DNA of 64,000 bases, taken from assembly GCA_023105745.1 (NCBI GenBank), contig JALGQZ010000011.1, forward strand, positions 15,033,975-15,097,974, written 5' to 3'. Positions 11,891 through 25,387 of this stretch are shown here, piece by piece. A program made the position numbers and the translations under genes. The notes under the pieces are model-generated. The model saw only the letters and a program-made list of their open reading frames with translations. It did not search any database and had not been told where the DNA came from. Position 1 is the stretch's first letter, and every line of letters begins with the position of its first letter. The DNA is from Austropuccinia psidii. Its lineage: Eukaryota > Basidiomycota > Pucciniomycetes > Pucciniales > Sphaerophragmiaceae.

Positions 11891-13370
11891 GCTTATAGCA
11901 ACTCTAGACCGACCAAATCTATGGCCAATTTGCCTCTGGTGGTGTTAAATGGACTTTTGGCCATATCCTGATTCATTGGCCTTCTTGGCCAATTCTCCAC
12001 CTTACCAAACCCCAGGACAATCCAGCTTAATTGGGGCCTGGGGGGTCTCTTCATCATCCAGGGGTCTTTAGCCACTAAGCTATCTCCAGGCCCTCTGGCC
12101 CAACCCCTTTGGATTAGGGTTTGTTATCCCAAATGGCCTTTTTGGGCCATTCAGGCCCCTTATGTCCTCTAAGGACATGTAACTTGGTCTGCAGACCATG
12201 GGAACTTTTAGGCCCCTTTTAGAGTGAACCCAATGAGGCCAAAAGAGGTCAAGTGGTGAGACCACTGGCCCTCAATTTTAGGCTGGTTCCAAACCACAAA
12301 TGGGCCAAAACCTCAAGTGATCCAAAAGGCCCACAATGGCCATAAATGGCCAGGGACCTCCAAGATGCCAGTAATGAAATCTGGAAACCATGAGAGGCCA
12401 CCAGTTTACTTCAAGAAGGGTTTCTTTTAAGAGAAGGGAAACTATCCCCCCAATGGTGGGTCCCAGGCTGTAGGAACCAGGAGTGGGGAATATATGGTAT
12501 TATATAACTATGCACCATTTTTCCTCAGAAATCCAAGTGTGATATTTTCAAGAATCAATTTGAAGACTCAAGTTACTCAAGATTTAAATCTATTATGGTA
12601 TCTACAAGACCATTTGAGAACACCAATCACCTGGCCCTGCAGGTGTTAGTCATTTCAATTCAAAAGTATTTCCCCAAGGAAATACTGACCCATGATTCTT
12701 CAAGCACAGTTTCAAGAGGTTGTTAATTATCAAATCAGTTCTCAAGGAATTAAGACCTCTAGAACCCCTTGGAAAACTCAATTGGCCCATACAGGCTGTA
12801 CTCAGGCAACCTTTATGGCATTGAGCCTTTTTCATCAATTCATCTTTACTGTGGAATTTCAAGGACACAGTTTGATTTTCAAGATGGCCAGATCTATATT
12901 GACCAAAAAAATATAATAAAGCTGGATAATGCACCCTCAAGGATTGGTAATTCAAGTTTTTGCATATACTGGCCATCTTTTCACCCATGGGGACTTTTAT
13001 CCCCAGTTTATTGATCTTTTGGACTTATTTGTATTAATATTTTTGTTTCATTCTTGTAAGCAAATACTGAATATTGTAACTCAGTAATTATAGCATCCTT
13101 TCCTTGACTTTCCATTGATATTTTTGGTCATATCCTTTACTAATTCCATTATTCTTTCTGACACGTTGAAAAGTGAATTTAGCATTAATTTGGTTGGCTC
13201 TTTGGATTTTGGCTTTCTTTATTATCCCCAGTATTTGGCATATTCTTAATTTCTCTTGTATTCCTTAGAGATATAAAATTCTTTCATTCATTTCTTTATC
13301 CTTTTGGAGCCCTCAAAGTGATTTTTTGATTCGTGAGTGCCAGGCCACTCTTGTTTTCCCCAAGGGCCTT
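11870..13370. mobile_element. GC-richer ~1.5 kb insert in gypsy 1 integrase
   Basis: The integrase reading breaks near 'HPWETI' on both sides: the left part resumes HGCEGIKVDW (~11860) and the right part ends KTYGLH.QIE..ARHQ (~13380-13420). Between them is unrelated sequence, visibly richer in G+C than the surroundings in its first 600 bp, with GGCC-rich words. A TATA-like stretch (GAATATATGGTATTATATAA, near 12490) could mark an LTR promoter. I find no clean termini or target duplication. ORFs of 60-112 aa inside look like chance frames. Confidence 0.4.
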
Positions 13371-16002
13371 GCAGACAGATAGTGCCTCATTGGTGTCTTG
13401 CTTATTCAATCTGCTAGTGCAATCCATATGTTTTCCCATTGCTTTTGTTATCTTTCTGGAATTTTTCACAACTTTTCATGTATCAGCTTGCCTCTTCTTC
13501 CCATTTCTGCCACCAAGAAGTGATAGACCCTCTTTTTTGGGTCATTTCCCCACTAATATGTCCTGTGTATGGACACAAATGTAGTTTATGTAGGATCATT
13601 CATATGTGGTCTATATCTATGATCATTGGATTACCAGTGTGTTTTTCTCTAAAATGAAGTAGCTCATGTATAAGCAAAATTTGTTATCTTTGATATGCTT
13701 ACGCATGATATTTCAGTTGCCTTACCATTTCAGGGCTCCTCTACTTCTCTTGGAGTAACTTAACTAGTCGGCTGCATATTTTATTCTTTGAATAAGCCTT
13801 CTGAAAAGTTTCAAAATCTCTTTTTGCAGATCTGATGAGGTCTTCCCTGGCATGGTGGTCTCTTTTTTTGAGTGCTCCTGTCTGCTAAGGTTTATCTCAT
13901 CATTATTTAAGACATGGTTGATAATTTGAATTGTCTCCTTAAATCAAATTTTATATATTCTATGTAGATTATTTCCCTTTATCTGTATGATAATCTGTAT
14001 TAAAATTATCATTGTTTAATGACCATCGGAGTTTTTGTGAAATTTCCCTTCTTTTTAGATTATAGTCATGTTCCCTCTGTACTCTTGTATGGCTATTTGT
14101 TGTCTCAAGATATTTATGTTGGCTCTTTTAATATTTTTTAGGGATTGGAGTCCATTGCAGTCTATGTAGACTTCAAAGATTGAGTGTTCCAGGTAGTAGT
14201 GGAGTTTCTCTATTCCCCATACTAAGAAGAGGGACTCTGTTGGTGTATGTCCATATTGTGCTTCAAAAATATTTTTGCCTAGAGATATAGCATATGACCT
14301 CTTCTTTGGCTTCAAAGTACACTAATTTTTTCTGATTAAGGGCTTCTCCCAGTTTCTGGCTGAATTTTGAATTAATAGAAAGTTTCAATAGGAGTTCAAA
14401 ATCTGACATAATCATTGCTAATGAAATTTTGATTTCATATTTTATGCTCCCATATGCTTTTCTTCTTTCTTTATTGTGGTCTAAAAACACTTCCTTTGAG
14501 AACAATTTGTAGAGGCTACTTGCTATGGGACTAACATACTTGATATAATTTCTGTAGTAGCTAGTAAACCATAAAACGTGTTTCATTTATGGAATCCTCT
14601 TAGGTGCTTCTTTATGCAGTAATTCTTCTATGTTTTTCTGGTCAATTTCTAGGATCAATTTTAATACCTGGTTCCCAATGAAAGTAGTTTTTGTTGAAAT
14701 ACGGGACTTCCTGAGTGAAAGTGTCAGATTTATGGCTCTAAATTGCCCCAATACTCAGTCTAAGTGCTTGAAATTGTATTCCCATTTCTCTGAGTAAATG
14801 ATTATATAATCAATATACACTAGATATATCCCTCAAATATCTCTTGTTGAAACATATTCTCATGTGGTATGTCATTTTGAGTAGTTTTATAAAGTTTTTC
14901 TTGACTCCATTCTTTTTTAATCATTTCACACAATCCATCTTAAATATAAATTTACCTATAGCCAATTCGTCCAGTGCATTAAGTATCCTGGGTATGGGGT
15001 ACCTAATTTTTTGAACTCATCCAGTCCTCTGAAGTCTTCAAATATCCTAGATTTTTCATCATGCTGTTTATTAGGAATGAAGTGGTAAATTCCACTTTTT
15101 TGTTATATCCTATATTATTAATGATCTCCAATTGCATTTTTTTGATACATTTCCTAATTTGATTCATGATTTGCAGGCTTTCTGGGCAGGTGATCTCCTC
15201 ACATTGGGTGCATAAGGCCTTTCCACATCTATGAATATCTCTATGTCATGGAGTTAGTTGATAGGAGCTCATTACCAATGACAAATGCAATACCATGGCT
15301 TTTGAGAACTCTGAGTACCTTCAGTTTTTGATGTGAGTTACATGATATATTATTCTTCCTTCAATTTTCAAAAGTTATGAATGTTGGTATTTGGATAATA
15401 TAAGCTCCAAAGGAGAAGATCTTTCCTTTGTATTTCCCAAATGTTAGGTGGATGTCCTTACTGTTACACATTTCTATACCATAAATTCTCTGGAGTCCTG
15501 TTCCTAGTACAAAGCCCCTGCCTGGTGAATTGCCCAAAAGTCAAACTTTTGTTTAGAGTCTAAAGTCCCCTTTCCATGTGGTACAATAATTTTTTGGTTA
15601 TTTTCCCAAGTGAATCTGGTTTTCCTCATGAACTTGTAAGGTTATTTCCTTTAGTGGGTAGTACTGCTGTAATACACTCAGGAAGATTTTCATCCAGGTA
15701 TTTTCTAGTCATTGCAGAGCAGCTTTCTCCTTTGTCAATTATCAATGAATGATGACAGCTTAGTTGGGGTTCCATGTATGTACCCTCACCCTTTGGTAGG
15801 TTACTAAGAATGTCTGCTCATTGTTGGTGTGGAGACTGACTGTTTCCTTAGTGTCTCTATGGGGAATGCCATATTAAAGCTGGATGTCTTATATTTACAA
15901 GTAGGTAACATCTTTATAACCTACTATTTGGTCTTTCAAAGGTTCAAATTCAGTATGTTATTGATCCCTTTTGTTATTTCCCATACTTTTATAATAATAC
16001 CA
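13370..16002 (-). pseudogene. Gypsy 1 pol, protease-RT-RNase H-integrase N-terminus
   Basis: From the 5' side on the minus strand: SLHTNNEQTFLVT and YIHGTPTKL (end of gag/start of protease). Then LIIDKGESCSAMTRKYL, where the aspartic protease triad normally reads D-S-G but here is D-K-G. RT remnants run to about 14600. SYYRNYIKYVSPIASSLYKL lies at 14263-14586. The RNase H segment YDCNGLQSL..QIAIQEYRGNMTII is at 14055-14315. Near 13500, ITSWWQKWEEE and CEKFQKDNKSNGKTYG are the integrase zinc-finger region. Frames shift several times. Confidence 0.65.
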
Positions 16003-17765
16003 TGTGCGTTGAGCTATAATTTCTATACCAAAATAAGCTTAATTGAATATAAAAATAGCTTTTGGAAAATTCATAAAATAGAAGTCACCAAATTACCCAA
16101 AATATATCATTTTCTTTTTGGGAAATGGTAAATGACCTTTTTGTTTGCAAGCAAATCCATGGATTGAAGGCCAAATTCTCTTTCTACACAAAAAATTACA
16201 TAGGCTACTTAAATGGGGTTAATCAGTGAAAACTAACTGTATTAGGTGCTGATATGGAGAATAATTCAATATCACATCAAAGAATTGTAAGAATGTTTAA
16301 TTTTTCTCAATTTTTCACCAAAAAATGGTATTGTGAGAGATATTATGTTATTTATACACTAAAAATAGTGTTATAGATGTTTGTGGCTCTTAAAACTACT
16401 GTATTTGTACATACAGGTTTTATAAAACCATAGTTAATATCAGTCTTTAAGCCTATATTTACAATTTTGACATGTAAATAGCTAAGGGGGACCAAATACA
16501 TAACAAAGAGGCAGGGTACTCAACTTCTGAGGTCTCCTAGACTTATATCCATGTCTGATAATGGCATTTTTATTCTATCAAAGCCCTGTTGGACGCTTGT
16601 AACCAATTGAAAGTATCTTTACATCATGCAACAAAGAAAAGAAGCTGCTATTTTGCCCAGAGAATGAGGTAAGGAGAAAATCTGAATGCTGTTATTATTC
16701 CCATTATTAGAAAAATTCAATATATGAACCTCAAAATAATAATTAAAACCTCTTTTGGAACAGGATCTATTAATTTGCCTCATGGAAAGTAGCTACAACT
16801 ATACTATTTGCTTTTTTATCTAGTAACAAGGCATATTGTTCAAAAATTCATTAAAAAAACAATTCTTAACAAATACTTCTAAAACCTCGAGGGATTATGG
16901 AGAATGGGATAATTCACAGCAAAAAAAAGAATAATTATGACTTCATCATTAAAACTCAAAGTATTACTAACAGTCTATTCTTTGATTGTTTCACATGAAA
17001 AGCTGAATGTTCAAGAATTCACACAAAATACAAACTGTGATGAAATTTCCAATGGCTTTGAGAAAATTGAGAAAGAAATGTTCACTTGGAAATAAAAGAT
17101 GATTTAAAGTGCTTACTGCTTACTTTTTAACCATAAATGGGTTGGTAGTCATGTAAATTGGCTTAATTAAGTAATTTTGTTAATGTTACATGACCAAAAG
17201 TAATTTATTAATTAATAAATTAAATGAAACCTTTTGTCATTTTTCTCTAAGTAACCCCTCTGTGAGCTGTTTCAGACTGAAACAAGGCCTCCCATTTTTG
17301 TGTTTGACAATATCATCCAATTATTTGGGTTTTTCACTCATACCAGAAAGTAAGTATTGCTTAAAATCATTATTAAGTATTTAAAGCGCTGTAAATAAAT
17401 CAAACGGACTTTAAATAAGATGATAATATTATTGGAACAGAATTGAAATATTTATTGTATTATTTCTCTTAGAAATAAATTATTTATGCCTTAAATAAAC
17501 ATATCATCTTTCAAATGAATTTACTCACCTTTTTGAAGGTATCATTGGAGTATTAGTGAGTATTAGATTTAATTATTAAAGTTTTTTCCTCCAAATTTGT
17601 AGTTTCTTTAACAGCTTATAATAATTATTTTTGAAAATACGGTTATCAAGCAAATGATCTAATATTATTTTAATAGCAAGTTTTCTCATTAAATAGTTCT
17701 TGTAAGTATTTCAAGTAGACAATTACTTATTAATTTTTTAATCACTAGTGGTGTATATAAATTGA
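16003..17765 (+). mobile_element. Solo LTR, gypsy family P, in gypsy 1 (diverged)
   Basis: It starts TGTGCGTTGAGC, matching the family P start TGTGAGCCTTGAGG, and runs parallel to the reverse complement of 22128-25387 over more than a kilobase. Examples are AAATCCATGGATTGAAGGCC and GAGCTGTTTCAGACT, both found in that LTR in slightly altered form. It separates the gypsy 1 gag knuckle (from ~17.9 kb) from the protease (to 16002). The right end is approximate. Confidence 0.5.
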
Positions 17766-17781
17766 AAGAACTTCTTGAGAA

Positions 17782-20005
17782 ACTCTTTATTTATTTGAGG
17801 GTATGATGCATTCATTGATTATATGTCATAAGAACAGTCATAGTACTTTTTATGAATAGTTATTTTATCCAGAGTTTCCCTGTCAGATTTCACACAGGCT
17901 TTTTTCCCCTTCTGAGACCTCTTCATCTATAGAAAGTATTTTCTTCTGGAATTTGAGAGCTCCTTTTAATATGAGTGTGATAATCTGAAATTGTGACATA
18001 AATTACTTTTCTTTGAAATTTCTACCCCTTGATATCTAGGTCTATCCATAGACAATGGTCTAAGCTTAGGCTTATTGCTGAGGGTATTCATTGTGCATTC
18101 TGGGTGAACCTTTAGAAATCCTTTATCTGACTGCTTGTAAGGTATTTGCAATGTCATCCACATTACACTTTGTTTTGCCTCTGCACTTTATGGCATTCTC
18201 CAAGTCTTCTGGGCATTTTTCCAGTAGCTTATAGTTTTTTATTTCTGTTTAAATGTGGGGATATATGGACTTCACTCTCTCTGACTGTCTCAGGAACCAC
18301 TCAAATTTATTTTTACCCACTGTGTGTTTTTCATGGTCAAAATACATATTCTTCAGCTATGCCCATATTCCAATTTTGTGTCTGTGTTTAGTTTGGCTTT
18401 TTCACCAAATTCATGGGTTTTTTAAATGTATTTTCTACATCTAATTATCCCGTATTTTGAAATTATTCTTGAAAGCTGTGTTAAATCTGGAAGTATTTCA
18501 ATATTAACAGATATTAGGCACATAAATGTGTAGACAATTGATGACATTAATATGCTTCATATGGTCAAATTCTCCTGTTCCTCATAATGGGGGCCATTTT
18601 GTCACTTTTGGGAGTTTCTGGAGGGCTTCTTTGTCATTATAGCTCATGCCTTCTCCTTCTTGGGTACGCATCATCCGGTTTGAGGTCAGATGCATGTATC
18701 CCAAGGATTCTATCTTCCAGGTTGGGGTAAGGGGGTACTGGTCGTGGGGCCTATTCCAATCATAGTCTATTGATGGGATTTTTTCTCATTCAGCAGCATT
18801 CCCTCAAAATATTTATCAACATATTTTCCTCCAATATCCAGTTGATTTCTGATGTCCCTCTTAGCTTGGTGTTTTTCCTCCAAGTTCTGCTTGAAACTCT
18901 TTATTTTTTGAGGTTATGATGAGTTCATTGATTATTTGTCATAAGAACAGTCATAGTAATCGTTATGAATAGTTATTTTATCCAGAGGTTCCCTGTCAGA
19001 TTTCACACAGACTTTTCTTCCCCTTCTGAGACCTCTTCATCTATCAAAAGTATTTTCTTCTGGAGTTTGGGAGCTCCTTTTCATATGAGTGTGATAATCC
19101 GCAATTGTGACATACATTACTTTTCTTTGAAATTTCTACCCCTTGATCTCTAGGTCTGTCCATAGACTATGGCCCAAGCTTAGGCTTATTGCTGAAGGTA
19201 TTCATTGTGCATGCTGGGTGAACCTTTAGAAATCCTTTATCTGACTGCTTGTAAGGTATTTGCAATGTCATCCACATTACACTGCATTTTGCCTCTGCAC
19301 TTTATGGCATTCTCCAAGTCTTCTGGGCATTTTTCCAGTAGCTTATAGTTTTTTATTTCTGTTTAAATGTGGGGATATATGGACTTCACTCTCTCTGACT
19401 GTCTCAGGAACCACTCAAATTTATTTTTACCCACTGTGTGTTTTTCATTGTCAAAATACATATTCTTCAGCTATGCCCATATTCCAATTTTGTAACTGTG
19501 TTTAGTTTGGCTTTTTCACGAAATCCATGGGTTTTTTAAGTGTATTTTCTAAATCTAATTATCCCATATTTTGAAATTATTCTTGAAAGCTGTGTTAAAT
19601 CTGGAAGTATTTCAATATTAACAGATATTAGGCACATAAATGTGTAGACGATTGGTGACATTAATATGCTTCATATGGTCATATTCTCCTGTTCCTCAAA
19701 ATTGCGGCCATTTTGTCACTTTTGGGAGTTTCTGGAGGGCTTCTTTGTCATTATAGCTCATGCCTTCTCCTTCTTGGGTACACATGATCCGGTTTTATGT
19801 CAGATGCATGTATCCCAAGGATTCTATCTCCCGGGTTGGGGTAAGGAGGTACTGGTCGTGGGGATTATTCCAATCATAGGCTATTGATGGGATTTTTTCT
19901 CATTCAGAAGCATTCCCTCAAAAAATTTATCAACATATTTTCCTCCAATATCCAGTTGATTTCTGATGTCCCTCTTAGCTTGGTGTTTTTCCTCCAAGTT
20001 CTTTT
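17782..20005. repeat. Tandem direct duplication, period ~1.11 kb, in gypsy 1 gag
   Basis: The sequence 17782-18890 is repeated at 18891-20005 with high similarity; for example TTGCAATGTCATCCACATTA occurs at 18146 and 19260, giving a period of 1114. Each unit contains the minus-strand gag zinc-knuckle area (SNLCHNFRLSHSY, one Cys of the CCHC replaced by Phe). The units differ by scattered substitutions and can be aligned by eye over their whole length. Confidence 0.8.
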
Positions 20006-21506
20006 TGAGTTTCCTATTTGTCAGCTCAAATTCTGACCAAATCCTATCCAAGTCACGGCCAGTATTTTTAAACCCTTGACTATGAAGGAATTTTATTTCT
20101 CTGGTGATTTGAAATCCCTTTTAATCAGGTCCATATTGATCTATCTGTATTCCATCACCTTAGCTCTATCAGAAATAAAGTTTTCTATTGATATCAATTC
20201 TTTGTGGCTGTGAAGTTGATTTGTTCTGTGTGTGAAGTGCATTATTACTTGAAATCAATAAGGGATTAATATCATCGGCTCTATTTACAAAATCTTTAGG
20301 TACAATTACTTTGTTTTCTTGGATAACCCTTGTACTCATGCCATCAACTTCTGTATTATCTGTTTTTTATGCTTTTTCCTATGGTTGAAGGGGTTTTGCT
20401 TGTCTTATATTCATATTCTTTCTTTTTAGGAGAAAACTGGGATTGAAAAGAACCTGCCCCTGGCTTTTGGGATCTTGATTGGTGTTGTGCTAGCCATGGC
20501 TGGTGTTCTTTTTCCACAATAGTACCTTACTGTAAAAAATTGCGCCCTTTCCACTGTTCTTCTATAGCTTGTATTTTTTCCTAAATGTCTTTCATTATGG
20601 ATTCCCTCTGTTCCAGAAATTTTTTCTGTCTTTTGGGGTTCCACTCATCAATTCTCTGCGTAAATTCCACCCAAGTCACATTTCTGAGAAATAACTTCTG
20701 AGTTGGGGGTCCAACCTCTGCCAATTGGGTTTATCAGCTAAATATTTTCCTCTCTATTCTCCATTGGAAAGTTTTCTTGGGCATTGGATGTATTTATAGA
20801 ACTTGGTGCAGGTTTATACATTCTTCTGTTTGAAGACCTCTGTTCAAGGTCAGGTGAATGTCATACTTGGGAGGAATTCTCTCAAACATTTCTCATCCTT
20901 TTATCACTGTGTACATTCCTACGTGTTTTTTGTCTTCCAGATTTGGTTGTTCTTCTGGCTATCTCCTTGGGATTCCAAGTCTCTGAGATTTTCAAGGGAC
21001 ACCTGAATCAGTTTTGGGGCTTTTCAGTCAACAAAAATTATGTTCCAGTGTATTTACCTTTGACTGTTGCTTGTAAAGATTTATGGTCTACTTCTTTAGC
21101 AAATATTCCTGTAGAGGCCGAAATTATTGAGCAAAATCATTTTTCTGTCACAAAAAATCAGAATGGGTTTACTTATGGTTGTTTCTCTAGGATTTTTGGT
21201 CCATTGGGTGGCTATGGGTGTTGCCCTTTTTTCTGACAATGAGAATTTTACTATTCCTTGTCCAGCTAACATTCTAAACAGGATATATCTTTTCAGATAA
21301 TGGCAGAAAAGGGCTCCTTTGTTCCTGAGGCTCTATTGGAATATTTTTTTCTTTCATTAAAAAGAGAGAAAACACATTGAAAACTCAGTTTTATTTGCAC
21401 ATTTCTTTGTGCCACAGCAAGGTTTATCAAACTATCCTATCATTTGAAACTTAAAGTACAATTAACTAGTGAATTATTGAATGGGAGTTTGGCTTGCCCC
21501 CAAAAA
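20006..21506 (-). pseudogene. Gypsy 1 gag, N-terminal part
   Basis: Minus-strand frames here continue the gag. One piece (20426-20644) reads EPQKTEKISGTEGIHNER with a basic C-terminus, and resembles a rust gypsy gag linker. It is heavily broken. Next to the LTR at 21507 the minus strand reads TTTTTGGGGGCAAGCC, a position where a primer binding site is expected. I cannot name the tRNA. Confidence 0.45.
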
Positions 21507-22127
21507 TGTCAGGATGAGTCTATGGATAAGGTCTAAGATATTAATTACAAGATTTAAGTTTAACTGTAACACATATAAATGGAATAAGCCAAAACAATTT
21601 AAGGTCTCTAATATTGGACTTAGTGGTGATGAGTATGTTCAAGGCCCTGGCTGCAGTGGTTATCAATTGGATTATTATAATTAAGAAGTTCATAAGTAAT
21701 CTTATGATTGTATCCTGTTATATACTAAGGATTAATTCTTTTCAATACAGTATCTCCCTGCAAGAAAAATATAATAAGATGATTTGGGGTTTTTCCTAGA
21801 GGTAAAAGAGTCCTTTTATTTCAAATGAGGATGGAAAGAGGTGATTTACCTCTTAACATGCTGATAGAGTGAAAATATCAAATCAGGTGGTTGCTTTGTG
21901 GTTCACTACAACCAGGAGAACCTGTATCTGTGCCCAAATAAGGTTTCATGTCCACATCTTAACCTTTTTCACCAACAAAAGATGCATTTTCGCAACAAAA
22001 GAAATTCCAGGAATTTTCCACAATACAGGAAATTTCTAATGAGTCATTAATCATGTGTGGGTGGCCCTTATTACTCAATTTATGAGGTATCAATGTAAAA
22101 ACATTGATTGAGGGCTTAAACACCTAA
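21507..22127 (-). mobile_element. LTR (5') of gypsy 1, outer part, cut by gypsy 2
   Basis: It starts TGTCAGGATGAGTCTATG and follows the solo LTR at 3963 (TGTCAGGTTGATACTATG) for ~600 bp. It stops at 22127, where TGTAAGGTTTGAATATGAAA, a family P terminus, begins. The remainder of the LTR is presumably among the R-type pieces at 32831-35308. Confidence 0.6.
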
Positions 22128-25100
22128 TGTAAGGTTTGAATATGAAACAATCAGTAAAAATTACTAATATTTTTGCTCATTTTACTCTAGAACTCCTAAT
22201 GATAATGAATGTCAACAAACTTTATCTTTTTGGAATAATAAAATAAAAGAAACACATTCATAAATTACAATGAATATACTGTGGCTAATGGTTATTGTTA
22301 CCAACAATTGACAATTGTGTAAAAAACAGTTATTGAATGAATAAATAAAATTTCATGACTAAAATATCTCTAATATTAAACCTATAAGTCAATATGAAAT
22401 TCCACTTAGATTTTAGAACATTGTGTTGGAGAAAATATATGGGAGAAATATTAGAATAACATAAAATAACATACTTTTAGCACTTAATACAATAATTTTA
22501 AATTATTTCATGCCTCAAGAAGTAATTAAAAATCATTTAGAATTGAGTTGCAATAACAAATATAGTTGAACATCACTTCTATAGTTTTCAACCAAATTTA
22601 CAGAATTTAAGAAAATTTAACAAAATTGACCAAATATCAATATACTCACCAAAAATGGAATGTTAAATACAGGTTATAACTTTCTTATTTTAGAATAAAA
22701 TTATTGTTTTTAAAGGACAAAAGTCTTTACCTTTATATTTAATATGCTATTTGAATTGATTCATCTGAGGGAAAAACAGAGGAAGTAGGGATCTTTGTAT
22801 AGCAAAGATCCTTCTATTCAGTGATAAGATAACTCATATCAAGCTTTTAATGATTCTATAAAATTCAAATAAAGCTCAATTCAAGATCTGGTGTTAATCA
22901 AACCATTATGAAAGCTTTCTATCTCAGTATTCTTCCATATTCTCAAATTTTCACCATAACATGAATTGGTTTACCTCATAAGCTGAGAAAAGAGGTTAGC
23001 CTTGTGGATTAAGGTAGCATTAAGCATAAAAGACCAACATCCACAAATTTTATCTACTAATAAACTGTTAGACATAAATTAAATTACAGTCAAGGTTGAA
23101 AAATGATCCATTTTATGTATTATCTTTAATCATTGATCACTTGGCCTTTCTCATGCAATTGCCATCAATAAGGCTAGTTCAAATAGCTTTTAAATTACTT
23201 ATGAAGCGGGAAAAAGGGAACTATTACATAATAAAAAAACTATATCTTTGATTATTTTCCTTGTGAGTCATCTTTTATATCAAAATTTACCATTTCAAAC
23301 TTACTATCATGCTTTCATGGAGTTATGTCTCGAATATTACATAAATTCTAAATAATTATTCACATCTCAACTAGGAGACTCTACCTATCTACTTTATCTT
23401 GAGTTGGGATCAGCTTTGGTGGTAAGTGGTCAACTGGTCTTAATATTTTTGATTAATTCCTGTTTTGTATTTGTAACCTTATCTATAACTTTAAGAGTAA
23501 ACTTTATATATTTCTCTTGACTGTGCCTTTGTGGTAACATTTATTTTGGATCAGGGCTTGAAAATTAGTCTTTCATAAGTTAGGAGCTAGAAACCATCAA
23601 TATAATCATCATTCCAACTATATTAGACATTGAAACAGGTAAAGCTTTATCAAATACAAATTATTATTATTATAGTGTTTCTTAAGGATTCTATTCTTAA
23701 TGAATCTTAAAACAATGAATTGAAATAATAGAAATTAGATTATTGTTGTAATCACCAATCATACATTTTCTTATATAAAATTATTGTCTCAAAATGTCTT
23801 TCAAAAAATCACAAACTTTAAGAATTAAGATAAATCACTCACCAATACTCCAAAAAACTTATTAAAGATAAAAGTAGAGAAATTTGACGGATAATTGAGG
23901 ATTTTAAAGGATTCAAATAGATTCATAACAGTATTACAAGAATATATAGTTGATTTCTATGACTTCATGTCTTTTTGATTGATTCTGAAAGCATAAAACA
24001 CTTAAGAAATAGCTTTAACTAATACTTGTTGGTATTCAAGGTGTGATTGATTAATGTGATGATTTGGAAAAAACAGCAAGAGGAGGCCTCTTTTGAGTCT
24101 AAGACAGCTCACACAAGCATTCCATGGAGCAAGTTCAAAACCCAGTGAGTGAGAATCCAATCAATCCTTTTGTATTATTGATTTCATCATCTGTTGCCAT
24201 GTAAGATTATCATAATTACCTAATTGATGCTTTTATGTGACTACAAACCCATTTATGGTTAAAAATAAAAGGAGTATCAACTTGAAATCTTCTTTTATTA
24301 CACAAAAAATAATTTATTTATCAGATTTATCAATGTTATTGGAAATTTGATCACAGAGTGAATTTTCTCCAAATTTTTAAAGATTCATTATTTCATGTGG
24401 AATCATCAAAAACGGACTATTGGTAAAACTTGGAATTTACTTATAAAAGTTTAATTCGCTTTGGTTTTTTAATGAATTTTACAATTCTTAATTGGTCCTG
24501 AAAGTTTCAGAAGGATTAATTAATAATTGTATTTTCAATGAGTTTTTGAAGTTTTTACCTCATTTCTATGTAGAATTGCAAATAGCAGTATATGGCTGGT
24601 TGCTATGAGGTAAATCAATGGATACTAGTCCAAAAAGGGTCTTAATTAATCTTTTGGGGTTTATCCATGATAAATAATTAAGAATTGACATAGTTACAGG
24701 AGTCTACTTTTCTCTTTACCTCCTTGGCATGTCAAAATAGCAGGTTATTTGCCATTTTCTTATGATATAGTGAAGTTTTGACTTGGTTACCAAGTTCCCA
24801 AAAGGTTTGAGTTTACTAATTGGGCCAAGATCAGCCATGGATCAAAGCTTTGGAGCTGTCCAAGCCTCAAAGGCCTCAAAAGTTGAGTACCCTGGCTCTC
24901 TTTGATGTCTTTTGTCCCCCTTGACTATTTTTTACATCAAGATAGAAATTCAGGCTTAAATTGAGACATCCACTATGGGTGTACCAAAGTTTTATGTAAG
25001 AATAAAAACATGCATAACACTATTTTTAGTGTATATGTAACATGGAATTTCTCACAGACCCATTATTTTGGCATGAAATTGAGAAAAACAAAATTTTTCA

Positions 25101-25387
25101 CAGATCTTTTATGTGGTATTGAAGTATTTTCCATATTACCACCTCAAAGAGTTTATTTAAGTTTATTCACTCTATGCAGCTAACCTAGCTTCAATTTCGT
25201 GTAGAATCCAAATCTGGCCTTGAATCCATGGATTTACTTACTCAATAAAAAGTTATTCATCTTTTCTGAGATCAAAAATGGTGGATTTTGAACATATGCA
25301 TGACTTCTGGGCTATGCATAGTTCAAAATTTGTTTTTAAGATAATTGTGGCCTATTTTGGTATGTAAAATATACCTCAAGGCTCACA

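Noticed and set aside
12650..12988. 112-aa minus-strand frame and overlapping plus frames
   Set aside because: They lie inside the GC-richer insert, where fewer AT-rich stops make chance frames longer; no motif or repeat conservation supports them.
18146..19505. Two nearly identical 81-aa plus-strand frames
   Set aside because: They are antisense to gypsy 1 gag and identical only because of the 1.1-kb tandem duplication.
24080..24170. Possible tRNA-derived SINE (B-box-like TTCAAAACCC near an A-box-like stretch)
   Set aside because: The boxes are degenerate, there is no fold, and the same sequence recurs as part of a family P LTR.
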